Assembly (NCBI GenBank): GCA_030688705.1
Contig: JAUYJH010000147.1
Coordinates: 1-6,438 of the forward strand
DNA: 6,438 nt
Reading direction: 5' to 3'
Source of the DNA: Deltaproteobacteria bacterium
Lineage (GTDB): Bacteria; UBA10199; SPLOWO2-01-44-7
The stretch's first letter is position 1; every line of letters starts with the position of its first letter. Both the position numbers and the translations under genes were made by a program. Positions 1 to 4,940 of the stretch are shown here, piece after piece. The notes under the pieces were generated by a model. That model was given only the letters and a program-made list of their open reading frames with translations. It had not been told where the DNA came from and made no database searches.

Positions 1-581
1 CAGACCAAAATGCCCTTAAAATTTGATTTTTTAGCCAATTCCCATGATTTTTTGATGCTGATTGACCTATTTTTTACTGATTTTGATGTAATTTCGGCCA
101 AAAAAGAAGATTTTGCGATAAATTTCCTCTTAAAATCGACTGGGGCGCCGACTAAAGCCACTTTGGCAGGGATGATTTTTCCGCTCGGTTTTAGAAACCG
201 CTTTTTTGCGTCGATCAATGTCGGCAAAAAATTTTCATCAAACGCCAGCCGCCCGATCGTTTCTTGAATCAGCAGATCGGCTTTTTCAGAAAGATCTACA
301 TGATAAGAGTGGTCATTAAAGAAACAAATTCTCTTTTCCATCCCCAACTGTTTCGCCTGCCACTGCGCAAAATCGAGCGCCCCGGAATCGACATCGATCG
401 CATAGACCCGCTTGGCGCCGGCATTTACCGCCGCAAAACTTAACACTCCCAAACCGCAACCGAGGTCGACCACAACATCTCCGGGGCGGACTGTTTTTTC
501 AATCGCTCGGATAAGCGGCAGGGAACGTTCCAGATCAAAAACCATTTCGGCATGGCGGCGGATGATATTTAGATATTTCAT
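1..581 (-). CDS. PRMT-like class I SAM-dependent methyltransferase, N-terminal part (runs off left edge)
   Basis: The first 193 residues are visible; the C-terminus lies outside the window. The frame is open from the ATG at 581, and an in-frame stop at 590-588 rules out a longer start. The SAM-binding motif I is VVVDLGCGLGVLSFAA (residues 36-51), followed by the acidic motif II end YAIDVD (60-65). QETIGRLAFDENFLP (106-120) aligns without gaps to the double-E loop of protein arginine methyltransferases, with Glu107 and Glu116 at the two catalytic positions. KRFLKPSGKIIPAKVAL follows, like the PRMT segment after that loop. Inference: an arginine (or other protein) methyltransferase of the PRMT superfamily, acting in the cytoplasm. 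Bacterial members are poorly characterised, so the substrate is unknown. The Trp-rich THW loop and beta-barrel regions cannot be judged from this fragment. No Shine-Dalgarno precedes the start. It is divergent from the BI-1 gene, 30 nt away. Confidence 0.82.
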   Translation of the reverse strand, partial: MKYLNIIRRHAEMVFDLERSLPLIRAIEKTVRPGDVVVDLGCGLGVLSFAAVNAGAKRVYAIDVDSGALDFAQWQAKQLGMEKRICFFNDHSYHVDLSEKADLLIQETIGRLAFDENFLPTLIDAKKRFLKPSGKIIPAKVALVGAPVDFKRKFIAKSSFLAEITSKSVKNRSISIKKSWELAKKSNFKGILV

Positions 582-598
582 TTGTGGTCAAACTATCG

Positions 599-604
599 TA
601 TAAA
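599..604 (+). promoter_or_regulatory. Possible -10 box for a leaderless BI-1 transcript
   Basis: TATAAA ends 7 nt before the ATG at 612, so transcription would begin about at the start codon. The upstream 25 nt contain no purine-rich Shine-Dalgarno. No convincing -35 is seen (TTTCAT with a 17-nt spacer is poor). Inference only. Confidence 0.3.
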
Positions 605-611
605 AAGCCCC

Positions 612-1301
612 ATGCAAACAACGGAAATTTCAGCAAGGGTTCTGGATGAACGGGCTTTTATCGGCAGAGTCTATTGGTGGATGGCGGTGGCGTTGTGTCT
701 GACGGCCGTGGTGGCGCTTTGGACCGCCTCTACGCCTGCCTTACAGCAGGTCATTTTGGGAAACCAGATTGTTTTTTACGGTCTCATTATCGGCGAACTG
801 GGTCTTGTTTTTTACCTCTCCGCGCGCATCGCCAAAATGTCGGTGCAGGCCGCCTCTGTCGCGTTTGTCGTCTATTCGCTTTTGAACGGGCTCACTCTTT
901 CGATTGTTTTTCTGGCGTTTACGTCCGCCTCTCTCGCCTCCACTTTTTTTGTCACGGCGGGGACTTTCGGTTTCATGAGCGCTTACGGCTATTTTACCAA
1001 AACCGATCTCACACGCATCGGCAACATCTGCTTTATGGCGCTGATCGGGCTTATTTTGGCGACGCTGGTTAATATGTTTTGGCAAAACAGCATGCTCTAT
1101 TGGATTACCACCTACGCGGGCGTTCTGATTTTTGTGGGGCTCACCGCCTATGATACGCAAAAGATCAAACGGATCGGACAAACGGTGGATGAAACGAGCG
1201 ACGAGGGTAAAAAGGCCGCCGTCATGGGGGCCTTGGCGCTCTATCTTGATTTTATCAATTTGTTTTTGATGATGCTCCGCATTTTTGGCCAAAGACGGTA
1301 A
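612..1301 (+). CDS. Bax inhibitor-1 / YccA-YbhL family multi-pass membrane protein
   Basis: The product is 229 residues with seven hydrophobic segments, close to the usual bacterial BI-1 length (about 230). The family's C-terminal signature is present: GLTAYDTQKIKRIG (176-189), then MGALALYLDFINLFLMMLRIFG (205-226; motif core LYLDFINLF). Asp181 and Asp213 correspond to the conserved aspartate pair that forms the pH-sensitive latch in the Bacillus YetJ calcium channel. That mechanism is known for the family; here it is inferred. The protein sits in the inner membrane as a probable calcium or ion leak channel, and its physiological role in bacteria is unsettled. An in-frame ATG at 582 would add ten residues, but the ATG at 612 gives a normal family N-terminus (MQTTEISARVLDERAF). 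No Shine-Dalgarno precedes 612; see the TATAAA note. It converges with the cysteine-repeat gene. Confidence 0.93.
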   Translation: MQTTEISARVLDERAFIGRVYWWMAVALCLTAVVALWTASTPALQQVILGNQIVFYGLIIGELGLVFYLSARIAKMSVQAASVAFVVYSLLNGLTLSIVFLAFTSASLASTFFVTAGTFGFMSAYGYFTKTDLTRIGNICFMALIGLILATLVNMFWQNSMLYWITTYAGVLIFVGLTAYDTQKIKRIGQTVDETSDEGKKAAVMGALALYLDFINLFLMMLRIFGQRR

Positions 1302-1304
1302 AAT

Positions 1305-1625
1305 TTAGCGGCGTTTTCCCAATTCTCTCTCCATGCAAAAATTGAAGTCCGAGCTCCCGCGGCCTGCGCCGGTGCTGTCGCATTCCACCCACGCCTGTTC
1401 CACGCGGAAGCATTTTTTAAATTCGGGGTTCTCCTCTTTCAAACCTTTCGCCAAGCACCGCTGTTTTGCCCCCTCTTTCACCATGCAGTCATGAAACTGG
1501 TAATCGCTTTGCTTCCAGCCCCGGCTTTTGCAATATTCTTTTTCTACTTTGTATTCCCCCGCCGTTGCGATTATCGTTGGAAACAGCACAAGCAGGGCTG
1601 ACAAAATTATCGATATCTGTTTCAT
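1305..1625 (-). CDS. Small secreted protein with three 25-residue cysteine repeats
   Basis: The product is 106 residues. Residues 1-22 form a signal peptide (charged MK, hydrophobic core to residue 20, cleavage likely after ATA-22), so the mature protein should be exported. The mature part is three tandem units of exactly 25 residues with the pattern C-x3-G-x7-F-x2-C-x3-E. Cysteines fall at 32/47, 57/72 and 82/97, glycines at 36, 61 and 86, phenylalanines at 44, 69 and 94, and glutamates at 51, 76 and 101. There are no other cysteines. Each unit resembles the C-x14-C motif of short uncharacterised proteobacterial proteins (CxxxG...F..C). Inference: each unit is a disulfide-closed helical hairpin in the periplasm or envelope. 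Function unknown. The ATG at 1625 has an AGAGGT ribosome binding site about 7 nt upstream (1633-1638). The gene ends 3 nt from the BI-1 stop. Confidence 0.82.
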   Translation of the reverse strand: MKQISIILSALLVLFPTIIATAGEYKVEKEYCKSRGWKQSDYQFHDCMVKEGAKQRCLAKGLKEENPEFKKCFRVEQAWVECDSTGAGRGSSDFNFCMERELGKRR

Positions 1626-1632
1626 AGGCTTT

Positions 1633-1638
1633 ACCTCT
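1633..1638 (-). promoter_or_regulatory. Ribosome binding site of the cysteine-repeat protein gene
   Basis: On the minus strand AGAGGT lies 7 nt before the ATG at 1625, which supports that start and the signal peptide it gives. Confidence 0.6.
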
Positions 1639-1639
1639 T

Positions 1640-1658
1640 AGCATACCTGCATTATGCT
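1640..1658. promoter_or_regulatory. Inverted repeat and possible divergent promoter/operator
   Basis: AGCATA-N7-TATGCT is a perfect 6-bp inverted repeat centred in the 52-nt spacer between two divergent genes. The right arm, TATGCT (1653-1658), reads as a plus-strand -10 box with TTTACC (1630-1635) 17 nt upstream as -35. The left arm gives the same TATGCT hexamer on the minus strand, but without a good -35. The arrangement suggests a shared operator or paired -10 boxes; no binding protein can be named. Confidence 0.35.
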
Positions 1659-1663
1659 TTGAA

Positions 1664-1671
1664 AGAAGGGA
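1664..1671 (+). promoter_or_regulatory. Ribosome binding site of the release-factor-like gene
   Basis: AGAAGGGA sits 6 nt before the ATG at 1678 and is the only purine-rich tract nearby, so it fixes the start of the GGQ protein. Confidence 0.6.
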
Positions 1672-1677
1672 GTCCAT

Positions 1678-2094
1678 ATGCCGGCTTTTCCCGTTTCACC
1701 CTCCAAACAAGCATCTCTTTTGCGGGATATGGAGAAGTATGGGGTGCGTGAGAGCGATTTGAATGAAAAATTCATCCGGGGGAGCGGCGCCGGAGGGCAA
1801 AAGATCAACAAGACCTCTTCGTGCGTGCAGTTGATCCATCTTCCCACCGGCACAGAAGTCCGGTGCCAGGTTTCCCGGTCGCAGGCCATGAACCGGTTTT
1901 TTGCAAGGCGGATTCTGGTGGCAAAGATTGCGCATGAAATTGAGGGAGAAAAAAGCGCCGAGGAACAGCGGCGTGAAAAAATCCGCCGCCAGAAACGCCG
2001 CCGCTCCAAGAGGGCCAAAGAAAAAATGCTCGCCAACAAAAAACAGGTCTCCCAAAAAAAAGCCCTTAGAAAAATCTCCCCGGGGGAATATTGA
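1678..2094 (+). CDS. Peptide chain release factor-like protein (GGQ domain, ribosome rescue)
   Basis: The product is 138 residues, only the peptidyl-tRNA-hydrolysing domain of a class I release factor. The catalytic loop is GSGAGGQKINKTSSCVQLIHLP (35-56; core GAGGQ), with GGQ at 39-41. PTGTEVRCQVSRSQAMNRFFARRIL follows as in RF1/RF2 domain 3. The codon-recognition domain is absent. The C-terminal tail (about 92-133) is very rich in Lys and Arg (for example KIRRQKRRRSKR), like the tails by which ArfB (YaeJ) and the mitochondrial MTRFR (C12orf65) protein engage stalled ribosomes or large subunits. Family knowledge: such proteins release peptides from stalled ribosomes without a stop codon. It lacks obvious ArfB-specific features, so I assign no symbol. 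It is the first gene of a three-gene operon with two nucleases. Its stop overlaps a possible TTG start (2091) of the next gene. Confidence 0.9.
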   Translation: MPAFPVSPSKQASLLRDMEKYGVRESDLNEKFIRGSGAGGQKINKTSSCVQLIHLPTGTEVRCQVSRSQAMNRFFARRILVAKIAHEIEGEKSAEEQRREKIRRQKRRRSKRAKEKMLANKKQVSQKKALRKISPGEY

Positions 2095-2099
2095 TCGCC

Positions 2100-2843
2100 A
2101 TGTCCAACGGCAAACGCACCCGCAATGTTTTTGATCCCGGCTCCGACAAGCCGTTCAAACTTAGCCGGACCAAACTCGAAAACTTTCTCAAATGCCCGCG
2201 CTGTTTTTATCTGGATAGAAGGCTTGGGCTGAAATCACTCCCTCAACTCCCTTTCACGCTCAACATCGCAGTCGACCATCTGCTCAAAAAAGAATTTGAT
2301 GTTTATCGTGCCAAGGGAAAACCGCATCCTTTAATGGTAGAGCACGGCATCAAGGCCGTCCCTTTTCAACACCCCAATCTCGATATTTGGCGGGAAAATT
2401 TTCAGGGGATCCAATACCATCATCAACCGACCAATCTTTTGCTCTCTGGCGCTGTTGATGACATTTGGCAAACCCCTGACGGGCAGATTATCATCGTCGA
2501 TTACAAGGCCACCTCCACAGAAAAAGAGATCACCCTCGATGATGCATGGAAGGGGGGCTACAAAAGACAGATGGAAATTTATCAGTGGCTCTTTAGGCAA
2601 AATGGTTTCAAGGTGCAAAAGACCGGTTATTTTGTTTACGTCAACGCCAGCAAAAGCCGACCCACCTTTGATGGCCACCTTCACTTCGATATTCATCTCT
2701 TGCCCCACAAAGGGGATGACTCTTGGGTGGAATCAACTGTCGTGGCCGCAAAAGCCTGTCTGATGAGCAACCTTCTTCCGGAACCCAAAGCCGAGTGTGA
2801 ATTTTGCGCGTATCGGAAGCACAGCCTTGAGTATGAAAAATGA
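2100..2843 (+). CDS. PD-(D/E)XK (RecB/Cas4-type) nuclease family protein
   Basis: The product is 247 residues from the ATG at 2100. A TTG at 2091 would add three residues and overlap the upstream stop. GGGGGA (2082-2087) is 12 nt from the ATG and 3 nt from the TTG, so the start is not certain. The fold motifs occur in order: LSRTKLENFLKCPRCFYLDR (21-40), AVDHLL with His60, GAVDDIW with Asp120, the core IIIVDYKATS with Asp134 and Lys136, and the RecB motif QMEIY with Gln157 and Tyr161. Cys32, Cys35, Cys233 and Cys236 (KCPRC and CEFC) frame the domain as in Cas4/AddB-type iron-sulfur nucleases, so a cluster or zinc site is inferred. The expected role is metal-dependent DNA cleavage in the cytoplasm, perhaps in repair. 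No helicase or cas gene is nearby. Its last codons overlap the thermonuclease gene by 4 nt, indicating translational coupling. Confidence 0.87.
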   Translation: MSNGKRTRNVFDPGSDKPFKLSRTKLENFLKCPRCFYLDRRLGLKSLPQLPFTLNIAVDHLLKKEFDVYRAKGKPHPLMVEHGIKAVPFQHPNLDIWRENFQGIQYHHQPTNLLLSGAVDDIWQTPDGQIIIVDYKATSTEKEITLDDAWKGGYKRQMEIYQWLFRQNGFKVQKTGYFVYVNASKSRPTFDGHLHFDIHLLPHKGDDSWVESTVVAAKACLMSNLLPEPKAECEFCAYRKHSLEYEK

Positions 2844-3367
2844 GAATCAAAATAATATTGTTTTTCACGCTGATTTTATTCTCTTCCCCTCCCCTCCTAG
2901 GCTCTTCATTCAAATACAAAGCGGTCTCAATTCTGGATGGTGATACTTTCACTGCGACCGACGGTAATGTGACCTTCAAAGTGCGCATTGCCGCCATGGA
3001 CGCCCCGGAAAAAGGCCAGCCGTATTCCAAACTGGCCACCTTCCGTTTGAAACAGATTCTCGCCTCCGCAAACGTGACCATCAAGCCCGTGGGCAAAGGG
3101 AGTGATCGGTACGGAAGAGTGTTGGGGGCGGTCTTCGTTGGGGAAGAGGATGTCGCTCTCACAATGATCCAAGAAGGCTTGGCGACGTATTACAGACCGC
3201 TTTGCCGGGATTATCCGGAGGACAAGGGAAAATATAATTACAATCCAGAACGCTATGTGCAGGCAGAAAAAGAAGCCAAGGATTTGCAAAAAAATATATG
3301 GTCTCTCCCCAGCACAGAGCTGCCTTGCCGGTATCGCCATAGCGGCATTCGCAGGCGGGAGAAGTAA
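2840..3367 (+). CDS. Secreted thermonuclease-like protein (staphylococcal nuclease / SNase domain)
   Basis: The product is 175 residues. The start ATG overlaps the preceding stop as ATGA. Residues 1-22 form a signal peptide (MRIK then a hydrophobic run to LLG), with no lipobox cysteine, so the protein should be periplasmic or secreted. The SNase domain spans about 24-155. The active-site residues of S. aureus nuclease all have counterparts: Asp35 in ILDGDTF (Asp21), Arg49 in FKVRIAAMDAPE (Arg35), Asp54 (Asp40), Glu57 (Glu43) and Arg93 in DRYGR (Arg87). Family knowledge: calcium-dependent cleavage of DNA and RNA. Intact catalytic residues argue for an active enzyme. It is the last gene of the GGQ-nuclease-nuclease operon; an extracytoplasmic enzyme beside a cytoplasmic nuclease suggests shared expression rather than a shared complex. 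Confidence 0.92.
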   Translation: MRIKIILFFTLILFSSPPLLGSSFKYKAVSILDGDTFTATDGNVTFKVRIAAMDAPEKGQPYSKLATFRLKQILASANVTIKPVGKGSDRYGRVLGAVFVGEEDVALTMIQEGLATYYRPLCRDYPEDKGKYNYNPERYVQAEKEAKDLQKNIWSLPSTELPCRYRHSGIRRREK

Positions 3368-3374
3368 TCTCCCG
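3356..3374 (+). terminator. Hairpin over the stop codon of the thermonuclease gene
   Basis: CGGGAGA-AGTAA-TCTCCCG is a perfect 7-bp stem with a 5-nt loop, and the TAA stop lies in the loop. No U-tract follows, so it may be a weak or factor-dependent terminator or an mRNA-stabilising 3' end rather than a classic intrinsic terminator. Confidence 0.35.
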
Positions 3375-3380
3375 ATTATC

Positions 3381-3413
3381 CAAAAATGAAAAGATCAAGA
3401 ATTGGCCCCGTCG
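3381..3413 (+). repeat. Dispersed palindromic repeat, copy 1
   Basis: Aligned with copy 2 (from AAAATG to CGTCGA), 28 of 31 positions match with one extra C. The palindromic core is degraded here (GATCAAGAATTGGCC). It sits between the thermonuclease stop and the convergent nucleotidyltransferase stop, 5 nt from the latter. Confidence 0.6.
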
Positions 3414-3418
3414 ATTGG

Positions 3419-4102
3419 TCATGGGACAATCAATTTTTCCAGTTTATTGACCAAAAGTTTCTTTTTTTCTTCTTTGAATTGTCGTTCGGGAAGATGTGCA
3501 TAAACAGATTCATGAAAATTTTGAGTTTCCAGCATTTCCTTGAAAGACTTTTGCAAATATTTTTTGACCGAAGAGGGAGCCTGCAAAATTTTATCGACAA
3601 TATCAGGAACACCATTCAAGATTGTGATGATATCTTCCACATCAGAAGACATGCGATAATCATTGCCACCCCGCCCTTTAAATGCTTCTATTTTCGTCGC
3701 CAAAAAATAGGGTTCTGAAAAAATTTTTATTTTTTCTTTGTTCGACAAATCAATCCATCTTGCTTGTTCAATGCCTTCTGTGTACCAAGCATTCGAGAAA
3801 CCCAATATCGCAGGGCTGGTAGGCATAATATCGACTGTAATACCCCTGATCTTCCACCGACAAAGCGGCCCTGCATTCGTAGCATTTCGGAATCCTTTTT
3901 CTCTCAATTTTTCCTCGAGCTGATAGTATTGGGCTCGTGTCGTGAGCTCAATAACACAATCGACATCATCTGTCGGCCGCACTTCAAATAAAACCTCTTC
4001 ATCAAAATAGAGAGCGACGGTGGCACCGCCTATAAACACGACATCCTCTTTTAAATCTTGAAGAGACTTCGCCACAACTTGGATCATTTCAATAGAATCC
4101 AA
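3419..4102 (-). CDS. AbiEii-like nucleotidyltransferase (putative toxin of a TA-like pair)
   Basis: The product is about 227 residues. Counting from the GTG at 4108, the polymerase-beta-fold nucleotidyltransferase motifs are FIGGATVALY (Gly27-Gly28), RPTDDVD with the metal-binding pair Asp48 and Asp50, and GITVDIMP with the third acidic residue Asp93. The distal block YFLATKIEAFKGRGGNDYR...SDVEDI (Lys139, Asp156, Asp159) resembles the Lys/Asp motif of AbiEii/AbiGii proteins. Those proteins are toxins of type IV-like systems that use nucleotides to modify tRNA or other targets. The start is a choice: GTG 4108 has no spacing to a ribosome site, while TTG 4102 lies 5 nt after AAGGGGG and is preferred. 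It follows the HTH gene with a 14-nt gap. Inference: toxin partner of that HTH protein. A DUF6036-like housekeeping nucleotidyltransferase is possible. Confidence 0.83.
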   Translation of the reverse strand: MDSIEMIQVVAKSLQDLKEDVVFIGGATVALYFDEEVLFEVRPTDDVDCVIELTTRAQYYQLEEKLREKGFRNATNAGPLCRWKIRGITVDIMPTSPAILGFSNAWYTEGIEQARWIDLSNKEKIKIFSEPYFLATKIEAFKGRGGNDYRMSSDVEDIITILNGVPDIVDKILQAPSSVKKYLQKSFKEMLETQNFHESVYAHLPERQFKEEKKKLLVNKLEKLIVP

Positions 4103-4103
4103 A

Positions 4104-4114
4104 ATCACCCCCTT
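4104..4114 (-). promoter_or_regulatory. Ribosome binding site that decides the nucleotidyltransferase start
   Basis: AAGGGGGTGAT differs by one base from the full complement of the 16S rRNA 3' end (AAGGAGGTGAT). Its G-core ends inside the GTG at 4108 but is 5 nt before the TTG at 4102, which favours the TTG. It begins 2 nt after the upstream stop codon, suggesting coupling to the HTH gene. Confidence 0.55.
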
Positions 4115-4116
4115 AT

Positions 4117-4641
4117 TTATTCACCTAAAATCCTCTTTCTTAGTTCACTGACAGCAAGTTTTTGTTCTCTGGTGCGTCCTACACGAAGGGCATCGACCAG
4201 AGCAAGCAATTCATGAAGCTTTTTATCCTTTCTGGCCGCATCCGGAATTTTTTCATAGAGAGGTCGAATGGAATGACCTTTCAATACACCATCGATTGCC
4301 GGCCAGACATATTGTTCTTCTTTCTTGGAGACAATTTTTTTATTTAAAGGGGTCATGGAATGCGCTGTGGGCATCCCTAAGCAGACCGGACCCAGCTCCA
4401 CAGGAAAAACATATTTTAACCCATAAACCAAAAATTCCAGAAAAGAAGCTCGCATCACTCTTTTTTTGTCGGGAGACACCAACCCAGACAATTGGCATCT
4501 GTTCAAGGCCTCGCTGACCTCGGATTGACTTAGATTTAAATATTGGGCCAAATCAACGTGCCGCCAAGACTCTTCACCCAATGCAACAATCTTTAGAAGA
4601 ACAACAACATCTTGTGGCCGTATGCCATTATGAGATTTCAT
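4117..4641 (-). CDS. HTH (MarR-like winged helix) protein, putative antitoxin/regulator of the pair
   Basis: The product is 174 residues. Residues about 7-65 form a winged helix-turn-helix: IRPQDVVVLLKIVALGEES, then WRHVDLAQYLNLSQSEVSEA (scaffold and turn), then the recognition helix SEVSEALNRCQLSGLV. A middle block holds YGLKYVFPVELGPVCLGMPT (73-92), and the C-terminus is charged and helical (REQKLAVSELRKRI). I recognise the overall arrangement of HTH plus KYVFP...G.PTAHS as a family found next to nucleotidyltransferases, but I know of no experimental function. The ATG at 4641 is the only in-frame start nearby; the ribosome site is weak. Its upstream region carries palindromes suited to autoregulation. 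It precedes the nucleotidyltransferase as AbiEi precedes AbiEii, though it is not clearly AbiEi itself. Confidence 0.75.
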   Translation of the reverse strand: MKSHNGIRPQDVVVLLKIVALGEESWRHVDLAQYLNLSQSEVSEALNRCQLSGLVSPDKKRVMRASFLEFLVYGLKYVFPVELGPVCLGMPTAHSMTPLNKKIVSKKEEQYVWPAIDGVLKGHSIRPLYEKIPDAARKDKKLHELLALVDALRVGRTREQKLAVSELRKRILGE

Positions 4642-4676
4642 CTTTCTGATGATGCACGAAACAACCCCCTTTGTAA

Positions 4677-4715
4677 ATCGCGAATTGCGATATTAGATAT
4701 ACTAATAATATCATA
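4677..4715 (-). promoter_or_regulatory. Candidate operator/promoter of the HTH-nucleotidyltransferase operon
   Basis: Two palindromes lie 36-66 nt upstream of the HTH start: ATCGC-GAATT-GCGAT (4677-4691) and TATTAG-ATATA-CTAATA (4691-4707). The second is nested in GATATTA-N10-TAATATC (4688-4711). AT-rich minus-strand hexamers TATGAT (4715-4710) and TATTAT (4710-4705) could be -10 boxes, but no -35 has ideal spacing. Inference: binding site for the HTH product. Confidence 0.4.
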
Positions 4716-4753
4716 AGCTTAAACATGTATTGAACTGCAAAGTTGTATGCATT

Positions 4754-4779
4754 AGGTCACGCCGTAACTTTTCATTTTC
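4754..4779 (-). repeat. Degenerate inverted copy of the dispersed repeat
   Basis: CTTTTCATTTT (4768-4778) is the exact inverse of AAAATGAAAAG (4798-4808) in copy 2. It is preceded by GGTCACGCCGTAA, which recalls the repeat core GGTCAAGTCTTGACC with several changes. With copy 2 it forms an inverted pair around a 19-nt C-rich spacer. Confidence 0.45.
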
Positions 4780-4795
4780 CACCCCCACCTCATTT

Positions 4796-4827
4796 TCAAA
4801 ATGAAAAGGTCAAGACTTGACCCGTCG
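4796..4827 (+). repeat. Dispersed palindromic repeat, copy 2 (best preserved)
   Basis: TCAAAATGAAAA is followed by GGTCAAGACTTGACC (4808-4822), a perfect 7-bp inverted repeat around a central A, then CGTCG. The 5' end also overlaps the palindrome TCATTTT-C-AAAATGA (4790-4804). It is 113 nt downstream of the DinD-like stop and lies between the two modules. Confidence 0.65.
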
Positions 4828-4832
4828 AATTA

Positions 4833-4862
4833 TTTAAATCCATCGAATTCGATGGATTTAAA
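4833..4862. repeat. Perfect 30-bp palindrome
   Basis: Each 15-nt arm reads TTTAAATCCATCGAA, and the two arms meet without a loop, with the EcoRI-type hexamer GAATTC at the centre. It lies 5 nt after repeat copy 2. It could form a cruciform or an RNA hairpin, and on the minus strand it lies downstream of the DinD-like gene, so it may also help end that transcript. There is no clear U-tract. Confidence 0.7.
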
Positions 4863-4940
4863 ATACCGCGGGATTGCTTCGCTCAGTTTGAACTGTTTCT
4901 AAGGGGGGTAGTAGGAACAATCGGGGCAATAATAAAAGTA

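Larger units (their letters stand above)
4642..4940. other. 299-nt intergenic region between the HTH and DinD-like genes
   Basis: No coding potential was found. The right part of the minus-strand control region (4677-4715) is followed by an inverted pair of repeat copies (4754-4827), a perfect 30-bp palindrome (4833-4862) and a small CAGTT-TG-AACTG palindrome (4884-4895). An AT-rich ATAATA-AAAG-TATTAT hairpin (4929-4944) straddles the stop of the DinD-like gene. The rest (4716-4753 and 4896-4928) shows nothing I can name. Confidence 0.6.

Noticed and set aside
10..603. Plus-strand open frames at 10-267 and 412-603
   Set aside because: They are antisense to the methyltransferase, whose motifs are clear.
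741..1292. 183-residue open frame on the minus strand
   Set aside because: It lies wholly antisense to the well-supported BI-1 gene, has a low-complexity polar composition and shows no family motif.
2100..2843. Calling the PD-(D/E)XK protein Cas4
   Set aside because: There are no other cas genes and no array, and the cysteine arrangement differs from canonical Cas4.
2641..3162. 173-residue open frame on the minus strand
   Set aside because: It is antisense to the junction of two nuclease genes with intact catalytic motifs, so it is a shadow frame.
4901..4916. AAGGGGGGTAGTAGG as a plus-strand ribosome site
   Set aside because: No start codon with an open frame follows at usable spacing; the downstream region is the 3' end of the minus-strand DinD-like gene.
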